The translations under genes and the position numbers were made by a program. This document shows positions 51,774-61,689 of a DNA stretch of 64,000 nt, piece by piece. Source of the DNA: Escallonia rubra (Eukaryota; Streptophyta; Magnoliopsida; Escalloniales; Escalloniaceae); assembly GCA_033065855.1 (NCBI GenBank), contig JAVXUO010000150.1, positions 100,001 to 164,000 of the forward strand. Direction: 5' to 3'. The notes below the pieces were generated by a model that saw only the letters and a program-made list of their open reading frames with translations, was not told the DNA's origin and did no database searches. Every line of letters begins with the position of its first letter. Position 1 is the stretch's first letter.

Positions 51774-52756
51774 GCACAACAAATCAAGCGCATATTCCAC
51801 CTTGCTGATACTACTGACCCTAATGCAGCCATTGAATCCCTTGCAAGTATTAAGGTTGTGTGTCGAGAAGCACTGTCTGCCATTTGTGAGGCTAAACGAA
51901 TCTCAGCCGGTGCACAACCAGAGCCACGAATCCAGGATCCGACACAACCAGCTACTCAGGCCCGACGACCACCGCGTGCACGCCGAAAGGGACCGAGACC
52001 GACCATGGAGCCGGTCACCGTAGCACCGATAGGTGCACCAGCACCAAACATTGCATCAACATCACAAGTGCCACCATCAGTCCAACCTCATATGCAGGTT
52101 TTGCCTGCACCATCACCTGTAACAGCTGTAGAGCATGTGCCTTTGACATCCCATTCCACAATCAGGACACCCTCTTCTCATGGGCCATCATCTTCCACAC
52201 TTGAGAGATCCGATCGACCTCATACACCAGGATCAAATACCCCTCTATCAGCAAATGAGATAGCAGCTGTACATCACATGCCATCACCGCTGCTTCATGA
52301 ATCTGCGATGGAAGGTATAGTCAAGGATATACCTTCAGAAATCCCTCCCACATCTATTGATCCACTTGCTTGTTATGAGATGGTACAAGAACAGCTGGAA
52401 CCTATTGAGAAAAAGACACATGGGTCGGTTCCATATCACAGAGGTAGCAGTGGCGTTATAGCTGGTAGCCGAGTATCAAGACCTGGATCAATCACTGGTC
52501 AAGGTAGACGATGTTGCATTTCTGACCAGTTTTTTGATGCTATTCCACGAGCTCGACGAAGTCAACATCCCATCGTCTTAGAGCACCTCATGAGATTTGT
52601 TCACCTGTGAAAGATTCAGTTTCACAGGTTACAGAGGAGCCTCCTCCTACGTCGAATTGTGGATCACAATGTGTTGTGATGGAGCAGCCTGCAAAGCGCC
52701 CTAAACTCAAGACATACGCCAAGAGGAATCCTCCGAGGGAAAAGAAAGGAGCATGA

Positions 52757-53689
52757 GCACCATGTGGAACTTAGCTTTGCAGATTAGCACACTCATGAAA
52801 AAGTCCACTAACCTTAGTAAAGGCAACATGTTGAATTAGCTATTTTGAAAACATGTACGATAATCGTCTGGCATTTTTGGGATGGTATGTAATGGTTACT
52901 CTTTGAAGTGGCGATGAAATGTAGCATTTAGATTAATGCATGTTAAGTATACGATGGATTGCGCTCGTAATTGATGGTTGAATACAGCATTTAGATTAAA
53001 TATGTACTATGGTAGACATAAGGTGAATGTACATCTTTGAATTGTTGTCGTCTGGTATTGGGAAATAGTAGCTCCTAATACGCGTATTATGGAGTGTCTA
53101 AAATTTTGATCAAGTTTATGAGGGAAATTATGATATGCTTCATGTATCATGGACATGGTAGCCTCTCCCCTGAATGAATGAGTTTTCCGATGAAGTTTGT
53201 TATATATTTTTACTTGCACTGAAGATCTAGTTTCATTCATTGCTATTTATAGTTTGTTTTTTTACAGGTATAACACACTGGGCTTATCAACAACCATTGA
53301 CTATTGATTTTTAAATGTGTGGATGTTGATTCTGTCACTTTGGTACTCCTGGAGAAGATACAGTCGATGGAGTTCAGGCATATGCGGCAGCTTATACATT
53401 CTATCCTGATTCCACTTTTCAAGGGTTGCCCTTCAGATTTGTGGGAGGTGTGGCTATAAAAGCTCCTGCATCCATAACTTCTCTACTCTTAGGCTCTTTG
53501 CTTCTCGTGGGCCAGTCTTACAGGAAGGCCGAGCAAAGGTTCCAGATCTTCATTCCCGTGACTCGTTATACATGACCACAAAGGTCGAAAATTAAATGAT
53601 TTAATTGTTTGTATGGATTCAAATACAGGAAACAAGTATGGATTTTTAAAACATAAAAACAATTGAAAAACAGCTTCTTTTAGCATTGA
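52757..53689. other. downstream flank of the PMD gene
   Basis: No gene recognised. GCATTTAGATTAA appears twice (about 52925 and 52988). No terminal inverted repeat matching the 40-41 kb side was found. Confidence 0.4.
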
Positions 53690-54144
53690 TAATGGACTTT
53701 TAGCGACGAAATTATTTTGCCATAAGTATCTTAAACAAATCATAGATGGTTTTTAGTGACGAAAATATTTCAAAGGACTTTTAGCGACGGGGTTTTTTAC
53801 AATGGACTTTTTACGACGGGTTTTTTACAACGGAATTTACAACGGGTTATTAGTGACGAAAATATGTCGCTAAAAGAATTTTTAAAAGTGTTAATTTCGA
53901 AAAATGTGAAAAGGGATGAATACCGTAACTACCTGGTGCGACGGATTTTTTCATCGCTTTCAGAGGTAATAAAATCCGTCGCTAAAAGTTAGACTTTTTT
54001 CGTCGGATGACAGAATGCCGTCGCTAACCTTTTAGCAACGGGGTTTTTTACAACGGACTGTCCGTCGCTAAAAATCTTTTTTGACGGAAAGGAGACTTTT
54101 AGTGACGGAAGTACCCGTCGCTAAAAGTCCTTTTTGTTGTAGTG
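53690..54144. mobile_element. CACTA (En/Spm-type) transposon terminus with subterminal repeats
   Basis: Read from the right, the end is CACTACAACAAAAAGGACTT at 54144 downward, a canonical plant CACTA terminus. Inside are many direct and inverted copies of TTTTAGCGACGG or its variants, the expected subterminal transposase-binding repeats. No partner CACTACAA terminus was found to the left, so this may be one end of a truncated element or its left end may have diverged. No transposase lies inside. Confidence 0.85.
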
Positions 54145-55025
54145 TGTATACTGAAATAAGTAGTGAAAATTCCAACAAGTTATTTATAAATAATTGGTGA
54201 AGAATGTTTGAACTTACTATATTTGGAAACCATTTATATTCTTTTTTTGTTTGAATAGTAAAATCATTGTATTTCCAATAAAAAAGAGAACCATGTATAA
54301 GAGCAGAAAAGTTCTTTGAGCAGAACATATCTTGCACCAAAGAGTTAGACTATATATATAAATGTTAGACCCCAATTCATGTACAATTTGTCTAAGGTAA
54401 TTATAATTTTTATTCTTTCTTTTTTCCGTTAAATGTTTTAAACGGTACTCTAAAACTCTATCGGTATCGCATTCTAAAACTCTCTTTAGTTTTAACATAC
54501 AATGTGACTTGTTAATCTTAATAGTACATCTCAACAATTACTTTTATTCTGCATGTAATTCAGCATGACATTGTTAATCTTATGCATATTAATTAAATAG
54601 TTTCTTATGGAAATTTTCAACTAAAAAATTACCCTTAATGTTTTTTTATGAACATCTAATCTAAAAAAGGGTATTTAATGGAACAGAAATGTTACAAGTC
54701 AAAAAACACCCTTACTCACCATTAACCTTTTATGAAAAAATCAATTAGAAAAAGGCTATCCTACAGGGGAAAAAAAAAGGGATTAGCCAGTTAAGCCCAT
54801 GACAACTTTTATATATGTATAGGTATAGCTTTAGATAGACTTGATCATGCAGAGGTGTTGTAATAGATCCTACCAATTGCGCAAAGTACAAATTTGCAGC
54901 CACCAAAGTATTACACAAACAAATGCATTAAAATAACAAATGCAGTGGCGAGGTTTGCTTATTACAATGACGTGTAAAACTGATAACGGAATAAAATCCA
55001 AACACATAGTGGGCAGAGGGATATT
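54145..55025. other. flank between the CACTA end and the small gene pair
   Basis: AT-rich sequence. The part next to 55026 should be the 3' UTR of the minus-strand small gene. Confidence 0.4.
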
Positions 55026-55460
55026 TCACTCTTCATTAGACATATATTCATCAGATATGTACTGATCATTGGTTAAAAAAGTGTTTTTCTCGTTTGAAGT
55101 GAGGTGCCTCCCACTAGCCTCTGCAATTTCTTCGGCAAGTTGAAGCATGTAAAATCGTTTTCTACGCTGCAACATTCGGTTATTCTCCTTTCGAATTCGG
55201 CTCACAGCTTTCTTACACTCCTTAACTTTAGGCCGTGACATACTAAGTGAACGACGATGCAACAAGGGTGCTCTAAGGGCGATGAGATCTTGGTGTAGTG
55301 CTTCTGATTCCTTAACTCTATGTGCCCATTCTCTCCGTAAACCGCAATAATACTCTTTCGGATCTGTATACTTCACTTCTTTGTAGTCGTCGTTCCTTTC
55401 ACACAACAACCACACATTCTCACGTCGCTGATAATTAGAACTACCAGGAACTCCTGCCAT
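55026..55460 (-). CDS. unrecognised 144-aa basic coiled-coil protein (paralogue of 57623-58054)
   Basis: An intact frame from the ATG at 55460 (MAGVPGSSNYQRRENVW) to the TGA at 55026. The middle has REWAHRVKESEALHQDL, a Pro-containing hinge (RAPLLHRRSLSMSRPK), then a probable coiled coil, AVSRIRKENNRMLQRRKRFY. The C-terminus is acidic (SDEYMSNEE). The plus-strand neighbour shares the order and spacing (EW/R/E, P, RIR.ENNRM, acidic end). A TATA box (TTATATAAAT, minus strand) lies about 37 bp before the ATG. I know no family for it. The preserved frame, the paralogue and the promoter argue for a real gene, host or transposon-borne. Confidence 0.6.
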   Translation of the reverse strand: MAGVPGSSNYQRRENVWLLCERNDDYKEVKYTDPKEYYCGLRREWAHRVKESEALHQDLIALRAPLLHRRSLSMSRPKVKECKKAVSRIRKENNRMLQRRKRFYMLQLAEEIAEASGRHLTSNEKNTFLTNDQYISDEYMSNEE

Positions 55461-57262
55461 CAAAAGACAATACTTCTCACCCTTTGAACACCACTAATTT
55501 ATATAACCAAGCCCACACACGTAGACACCATACATTATTGTGAGAACTGGAAAAGGCCAAGTGAGTGACAAGACAAGTCACTGGCCACTTACACCCTGCT
55601 TGTGTTTATTGGTAAACCAGGGCCTTTCCAGTGAAATGTTACATCAACCACATTACTTTGTCTAAAGTAATCTCCGAAACCTCTTTGCTCATTTGTACTT
55701 TAGCATGTAAAGGTTCTCAATGCTGTGAAAAATTGACCTCAGATAGACCTGAAAGTTGTGTTCAATCAGAATTTTTAACTAGGAGGCTTCTTGTTGTGTC
55801 GAAAATTCACATAGTTAAGAGTGGTGTCTTAAATCGGCGAGAAGAAAATAGACACAAGTATGATCTGCTGCCAGAATACAAGAGTCGCGACATCAATTTT
55901 TAACTTATTTCTTTGGTATTCTAAGGCTTTTCCAGCGAAGTATTACATCATTCTTGCACTTTTGCATATAGTTCGTTTTTAATCAACTAATTTATAAGGC
56001 CTTTTTTTTAACGTCATATGCTTGGCATGCCCTAAACTATTCAAAAGACAATACTTCTCACCCTTTGAACACCACTAATTTATATAACCAAGCCTACACA
56101 CGTAGACACCATACATTATTGTGAGAACTGGAAAAGGCCAAGTGAGTGACAAGACAAGTCACTGGCCACTTACACCCTGCATGTGTTTATTGGTAGACCA
56201 GGGCCTTTCCAGTGAAATGTTACATCAACCACGTTACTTTGTCTAAAGTAATCTCCGATATCATTTTTCTCATTTGTACTTTAGCATGTAAAGGTTCTCA
56301 ATGCTGTGAAAAATTGACCTTAGATAGGCCTGAAAGTTGTGTTCAATCAGCTGATTTAACTATGAGGCTTCCTGTTGTGTCGAAAATTCACATAGTTAAG
56401 AGTGGTGTCTTAAATCGGCGAGAAGAAAATAGACACAAGTATGATCTGCTGCCAGAATACAAGAGTCGCGACATCAATTTTTAACTTATTTCTTTGGTAT
56501 TCTAAGGCTTTTCCAGCGAAGTATTACATCATTCTTGCGCTTTTGCATATAGTTCGTTTTTAATCAACTAATTTATAAGGCTTTTTTTTTTGTAACGTCA
56601 TATGCTTGGCATGCCCTAAACTGGTTAAAAGATAATACTTCTCACCCTTTGAACACCACTAATTTACATAACCAAGCCTACACACGTAGACACCATACAT
56701 TATTGTGAGAACTGGAAAAGGCCAAGTGAGTGACAAGACAAGTCACTGGCCACTTACACCCTGCATATGTTTATTGGTAGTACAGGGCCTTTCCAATGAA
56801 ATATTAAATCAACCACGTTACTTTGTCTAAAGTAATCTCCAATCTCATTTTTCTCATTTGTACTTTAGCCGTAAAGGTTCTCAAGGCTTTCAAAGAGGTT
56901 ATTTGTCGGTGGGAAATTTGTGTTCAAGTAGCTGATTTAATTAGTTGGACGATGTCTTGAATGAGCGAGAAGAAAATAGGCACAAGCATGATCTATTACC
57001 AGAATATGAGCCTCTACTCACCCATAACTTCTTACGTTGTGGTATTCTATGGCTTTTCCAACGAAGCAATTACATCATTCTTGCACTTTTGCATTTAGTG
57101 AAATCCCGATTATGGGTTTCATATGTACTTTAGCTACATACTTTTAAAACTTCACATAGAGTTATTAGTTGGGTCAAAAGTTTATTTTGAATCAACTAAT
57201 TTCACAGACCTTTTTTTTTTTTGCTGTAACGTCACGTGCCTGGCATGTCCTAAACCACTAAA
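55461..57262. repeat. tandem triplication (about 581, 585 and 636 bp) of the spacer between the two small genes
   Basis: The copies begin with CAAAAGACAATACTTCTCAC at 55461 and 56042, and with a variant near 56627. Each runs through GGAAAAGGCCAAGTGAGTGA and ends near TGCTTGGCATGCCCTAAAC. Copies 1 and 2 are about 95% alike by eye; copy 3 is more diverged. The array starts exactly at the ATG of the minus-strand gene, so its promoter is part of the repeated unit. Copies 1 and 2 each keep a plus-strand 90-codon frame (55631-55903 and 56212-56484); I consider these fortuitous or at best doubtful. Confidence 0.92.
55497..55506 (-). promoter_or_regulatory. TATA box of the minus-strand small gene
   Basis: TTATATAAAT on the minus strand, about 37 bp upstream of the ATG at 55460. 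That would leave a very short leader. The same box recurs in spacer copy 2 (near 56080) and, altered, in copy 3. Confidence 0.5.
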
Positions 57263-57547
57263 AAGACAAACTTAGGTACTTCTAAACTAGCACGCCATAT
57301 CAATCTGACGAGCAACAACTACGCTTTGATTTTGCTATAGCTGTAAACTTTTCACGGTGAATTGTCCTTCAATTTGTTATTAACAGTTCAAGGATTGATG
57401 AAGCTGTTAATGAGCTATTATCCTTTCAACAACTAATATATCTGCAAAGTTTTTTCATCAACTATTTTAAAGAAATTTGCAGCGACTTGTGACATCTCAA
57501 AAAATATTAACACGTAGCATTTATTGAAATGGACCCTTGTCAAGCAT

Positions 57548-57555
57548 TATATAAG
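57548..57555 (+). promoter_or_regulatory. TATA box of the plus-strand small gene
   Basis: TATATAAG, 68 bp upstream of the ATG at 57623, in a good position for a plant Pol II promoter. Confidence 0.55.
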
Positions 57556-57622
57556 TATGTGTAATGGATGAAGGGCAAAGGGCATAGAGTGCTATAATCT
57601 TTGTTGTGTAAGAACTCTAAAA

Positions 57623-58054
57623 ATGTCATATACTCCACGAGACATTTTTGAAGCTATGGGTCGTTACTGGGCAGGCGAAGATGAATTTTACTATTCGTTG
57701 CGTCCAAGTTTGCGTTACTCATCACGGTATGTTAATACATTACATGCAGAATGGTCTTATCGGTTGAATGAATATGAGATCCTTGTAGCTGATTCACGAC
57801 GCATGAATATACCCGTACCTCGCCAAAAAGCAATCAACATGCCTCAGAATACACATATGGAGCTTGAAAGGGCACTGCATCGTATACGTGAAGAAAACAA
57901 TAGAATGAGAGTTCGTCAAAGTAGGCATAACCTACGTCGTATGGCACGTGAAAGCTATGCAGATGGTTGCAACAACGAAGCACGTTTATATTGGAACATG
58001 AGCTTTGAACCTGAATCAGTTTCTGATGCTCCAATGTCTGATGAAGATGACTAA
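57623..58054 (+). CDS. unrecognised 143-aa basic coiled-coil protein (paralogue of 55460-55026)
   Basis: An intact frame from ATG (MSYTPRDIFEAMGRYWAG) to TAA. The order is the same as in the minus-strand neighbour: HAEWSYRLNEYEILVADSRR, a proline-bearing link (NIPVPRQKAINMPQN), a coiled coil with RIREENNRMRVRQSRHNLRR, then an acidic tail SDAPMSDEDD. The pair is arranged head to head around the triplicated spacer. Overall identity is low (perhaps a quarter), so the duplication is old and the frames have survived, which suggests selection. Function is unknown. A basic coiled coil with an acidic tail would suit a nucleic-acid or chromatin partner, but that is speculation. Confidence 0.6.
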   Translation: MSYTPRDIFEAMGRYWAGEDEFYYSLRPSLRYSSRYVNTLHAEWSYRLNEYEILVADSRRMNIPVPRQKAINMPQNTHMELERALHRIREENNRMRVRQSRHNLRRMARESYADGCNNEARLYWNMSFEPESVSDAPMSDEDD

Positions 58055-58257
58055 AAATGGTTAGTGTTGAGGCTGACCGGTTTATCAGCGTGGTCATGTC
58101 AACCATGTTGTTTCTTTGTAAGATATATTAGAAAAAATTATATGTTGTATTTCCTTATGTTCAGATGAAGATGGCTACAAATGATTAGTGGTCAACAATG
58201 CACGTCATTAATATGAACATGGCTGAGTACACTAGACCATCTAGATGGTCACAAATT

Positions 58258-58335
58258 GCAGTGAGCATATATTTTTTTTATTGTCGAAATCCTAATTTAA
58301 TCACTAAAATTAGGATTTCGACAGTGAGCCTATAT
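58258..58335. repeat. 17-bp perfect hairpin flanked by a 14-bp direct repeat
   Basis: The arms TGTCGAAATCCTAATTT (58282-58298) and AAATTAGGATTTCGACA (58307-58323) are exact reverse complements around an 8-base loop. CAGTGAGCATATAT before and CAGTGAGCCTATAT after look like a duplicated target. Confidence 0.8.
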
Positions 58336-58654
58336 ACTAGTAACAAGCTTTTTCAGCCGTTGTAGTGCAAGACCTCTAAACCCATGTCCATTTTTTCCTT
58401 CTCAAACTGCTTGGTTGTGGAAAGTTGATAAGGCTCTAAGCCTCTAAAGTTTTCAAGAAAAATGGTTATCTTGAAAACGTGTTTAAGAACCACGATTTAA
58501 AATTTCAAGTTAAATCATCCTTCCTAAAAAATGCCTTTCTTGAAAAGCGATTTATACTATTTGACCTTTGTTTTCATTTTAACAAAGAAGTTGTGGTTGT
58601 AAACAACGACTTAAAGCGAAAAAGCCTATCATAAAAAACATTTCAGTTTTTTTC

Positions 58655-59060
58655 TATAACTGACGTGAACAAAAAACGTGGTTGCAAACCACGATTTGAG
58701 GGAAAACGTGTTTCCCAATATATGTTTTCTTATAAATCGTGGTTCAACACCACGATTTATAAGAAAACGTGGTTCAACACCACGATTTATAAGAAAACGT
58801 GGTTCAACACCACGATTTATAAGAAAACGTGGTTCAACACCACGATTTATAATAAATCGTGGTTCAAAACCACGATTTATAATAAATCGTGGTTCAAAAC
58901 CACAATTTATAACAAAACGTGGTTCAAAACGACGATTTATAGGAAAACGTGTTTCGTAATAACGATTTACATTTTACTATTGCAACAGAAAACGTGTTTC
59001 GTAATAACGATTTACATTTTACTATTGCAACAGAAAACGTGTTTCGTAACCACATTTTCT
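58655..59060. repeat. hairpin tandem array: seven 30-bp palindromic units, then 45-bp units
   Basis: GTGGTTCAACACCACGATTT-type units recur at 58739, 58769, 58799, 58829, 58859, 58889 and 58919, each able to fold on itself (GTGGTT...AACCAC-like arms). Two 45-bp units (GTGTTTCGTAATAACGATTT...) start at 58949 and 58994, and a partial one at 59039. The long plus-strand frame across it simply translates the repeats. Confidence 0.92.
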
Positions 59061-59797
59061 GGGCTTCGACGTGTGAAAACATGCCCTTAGAATAGATAGG
59101 CCATAATGTCAATACATCCACAACCACTTCTTACTTCCATAGAAGCTATATTCCACCTCATCCTCCACTCTAAAGCTACTATCCAACCCAAGTCTATTTA
59201 TAGTGCAGTTCTAGAAGAATCCAAATCTATAAACTATGCTCCTTTACTCGTTTACTAAACTTTTAGTCTTAACACGAGGCCTGCGAGCATGAACAAAGTG
59301 CTTTGCACTGACCCGTCCTCGAGGCAGAAGGCTTTGCTCTAACCGAAGCGTAGAAAAGCAAACCCATTTTTGACTAAAAGGAAGGTCTTGGTTCTTTCTT
59401 ATACCCGGAAGTAGGATCTATGTTGAAAACATGAGCAACGAGCCCTTAGACACATCGTCGTTTCTTTACATATATAGCACAACATCACATTATGTTTTCA
59501 ATATGAAGTAAACTTAGAAACATTATATACTAAATAAGATAGTGTCACTAAAGGTCTCCAATATTTTCTTGGATAGGTTTCTTATTTTAAGATAAAGTAA
59601 TTTGTATATTAATAAGCCTTATTCAATATATAAATTAATTATAATCATTCTAAAACTCAATGTACCTAATCAATATACTAATCTATTAAGACTTTATTTT
59701 GACAATTATGTCCTAGAATAATGTTCTCTAACAATGAAAATTAAAATCCATAGTCCCAAAAAATAAATTAACTTATGAGATTTAGAACAGAAACGTG

Positions 59798-59799
<2 letters not shown>

Positions 59800-59845
<46 letters not shown>

Positions 59846-59876
59846 ATATATATATATAAACATATATATATATTAG
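59800..59876. repeat. (TA)n microsatellite, slightly interrupted
   Basis: An almost pure TA tract of about 75 bp inside the inverted-repeat element. Confidence 0.95.
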
Positions 59877-60419
59877 ACAAAGCGTTGTGCATTGTGGTGG
59901 CAACACATGCGCTTTTCTTAGTGTTCTTTTTCCTTTTTATCCCTTTTAATTTTGCGGCACGTAATCATTTTGGTTTTGATGTTCCTTTTCATTTTATTAT
60001 AAACTATTTCTGACACAGAGAATTTTTAGTACATTCTCCATGTGTCACGTAAGCGACCACTTTGGCTGTGACAGTCTCCCGGCTCAACTAGGCTCTTTAA
60101 GCAAATAAGTATTCAATTTTTCTTTACGATTATTAGCTACAGGGAGCGACAACAACACCTTTGTATAACGTTGAGGCATGATTGTCATGACTGCCAAAAA
60201 ACCTCATAAATGTCTATTGGTGTTGGTCATCTATCTCCTCTACGACTCTTATCATTCTTTTCTTCCACGCTCATCATCACATATAGGGAGAGAGACATAG
60301 ACAACATGTTGTAGGACATTGAAGAATGATGGTTCAAGGTAGACATATTTTAGCGGTATACAACATTTATCTCAATCAATCGCACATGGACCGACCTGCA
60401 CTCTAAAGTTGCTACAGTC

Positions 60420-60855
60420 GTATGTCAACATGTCTTTAGTAGAACGAAGGAGGAAGTGCAAAGATGCTAGAGCACATCATCATATTGTTCTTAAGGATAA
60501 GAGAAAAAAAAAAAAAAAAACTTTAGAAGAACATAAAGCTCAAGTTGCTAACTGCCGACAACTGTACTGTTCAAAGAGGTAGTGCCTGGATGATCCAATT
60601 TTGACTGTTACAGGTATAGTTTCATTAACTGAAAAATAGTCTCAAAAGAGGCTGCATCAAGTGAAAACTGAACAACATGAACCAATTCTGGCAGCTACAT
60701 GTCAGGTTCTATTGATCGATACTAAACTTGCCCGTAGAGGACCTCCATGCCCTTCAAAGAGGTTGCCTAGTCAAGTTGAAACAAATGAATATCAAAATCG
60801 CGAAGCTTCATATACAAATTTAATCAATGTTGAAATAAGTTAGTGCTAATTCTCC

Positions 60856-60939
<84 letters not shown>

Positions 60940-61400
60940 TTTGGTCTTGCTTGAAATATTATAAATTATAAGTTCAACACTGGTGTTGTCAAACAGCCGT
61001 TGAAGCTTCAACTATTTTTGGGAAAAAGATACGTTTGACTGACAACACGTATCTCAACCAATGGGATACTGACTAGCCTAGACTATAAACTTAAAGACGT
61101 GCCCATATGGCACGTCTTTATTAGAAGAAAGGAAAAAGTGCAAAGATGTAGGAACATTGAAGAACATGATCTAACTTTTGCAGCTGCAGGTGTAGTTTCA
61201 TTGATTGAAAAATATTGTTCAAAGAGGCCGCATCAATTCGAAAATGTACGACATGATCCAATTATGGCAGCTATAGGTATACTTTCATTAACTGATGAAG
61301 GCAATAATCATAATTATATATACTACAACTTGCCACAGGTGGAAACTGAAGAACATGATCTAACTGTGGAAGCTGTAGGTGTATTTCATTAACGAAAAAT
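60420..61400 (+). pseudogene. decayed peptide-repeat reading frame inside the inverted-repeat element
   Basis: Two related segments (60420-60840 and 61090-61400) encode a degenerate repeated peptide. It resembles HDPIxAAxGIxSLTE followed by a YCSKRPHQ-like stretch; examples are PILTVTGIVSLTEK near 60600, EHDLTFAAAGVVSLIEKYCS near 61160 and RHDPIMAAIGILSLTDE near 61250. The first segment starts with a basic run (SLVERRRKCKDARAHHHIV). A long (TA)n tract separates them. Several stops and frame changes interrupt it. I do not recognise the family. Confidence 0.45.
60858..60937. repeat. (TA)n microsatellite
   Basis: A pure TA tract of about 78 bp between the two peptide-repeat segments; it could extrude as a cruciform. 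Confidence 0.95.
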
Positions 61401-61689
61401 ATTTTCTTGAAATTTGAAAAGAGACCCACTAACCAGAGCAAATTCATGCTACACGGCCAAGAACAGAAACATGAAATCAAGAGGATAGAACATTGTGGAG
61501 AACCAGTGGTGCTCTGAGAAGGAGAGAAAGAAAGAATCACGGACAATGAACACCTTCCCATAGGAGAGAAACACACCCGCTGACATCACTAAGTAAGCAC
61601 ACTAAGTGCCCATATTTGAGGAGCCACACAAGCACCCATTTGCCCATAGAAGCCATGCTTTGCAACCACGAGTAGTGTTAAAGTGAAAA

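Larger units (their letters stand above)
47903..52756 (+). pseudogene. plant mobile domain (PMD; MAIN/MAIL-like) gene, multi-exon, decayed
   Basis: Likely exons are 47903-48019, 48102-48779, 48862-49057, 49230-49312, 49404-49838 and 51774 to 52610 or 52756. The protein has the PMD signature: DPHVLHLQHSHRSS, then RLDHAFITALVERWRPETHT, TLQDVAMLSGLPVDG, LLPNLSGARVPLMYL, then WLMDQF-type helices. A later exon reads FIWQPYDLTSLPEYC...SPLICFERVEWHFP. The last exon encodes a Pro/Ser-rich tail; a second frame over its end finishes with a basic KRPKLKTYAKRNPP. Damage: TAG at 48925-48927, frame disruption in exons 3 and 4, TGA at 49722-49724, and a frame change near 52600. PMD proteins act in transposon silencing and meristem upkeep in Arabidopsis, and the domain also travels in transposons; the MULE transposase next door suggests this one did. 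Confidence 0.85.

Noticed and set aside
53340-53580. Possible extra exon after the PMD gene (frame with YTFYPDSTFQGLPF)
   Set aside because: No splice sites in phase and no PMD-family match that I can recall.
55631-56484. Two 90-aa frames in spacer copies 1 and 2
   Set aside because: They are present because the DNA is duplicated; the third copy does not keep the frame, and no motif is visible. Kept only as a note in the repeat entry.
55461-57262. The 580-bp direct repeats read as LTRs
   Set aside because: Three contiguous copies with no internal region, no TG...CA boundaries and no primer-binding site.
58739-58948. Regular 30-bp palindromic repeats resembling a CRISPR array
   Set aside because: There are no unique spacers, no cas genes and the genome is a plant; the units are contiguous tandem repeats.
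58665-59090. 141-aa open frame with a repeated WFNTTIYKKT peptide
   Set aside because: It is simply the 30-bp (10-codon) DNA repeat read in one frame; a second frame across it is equally open.
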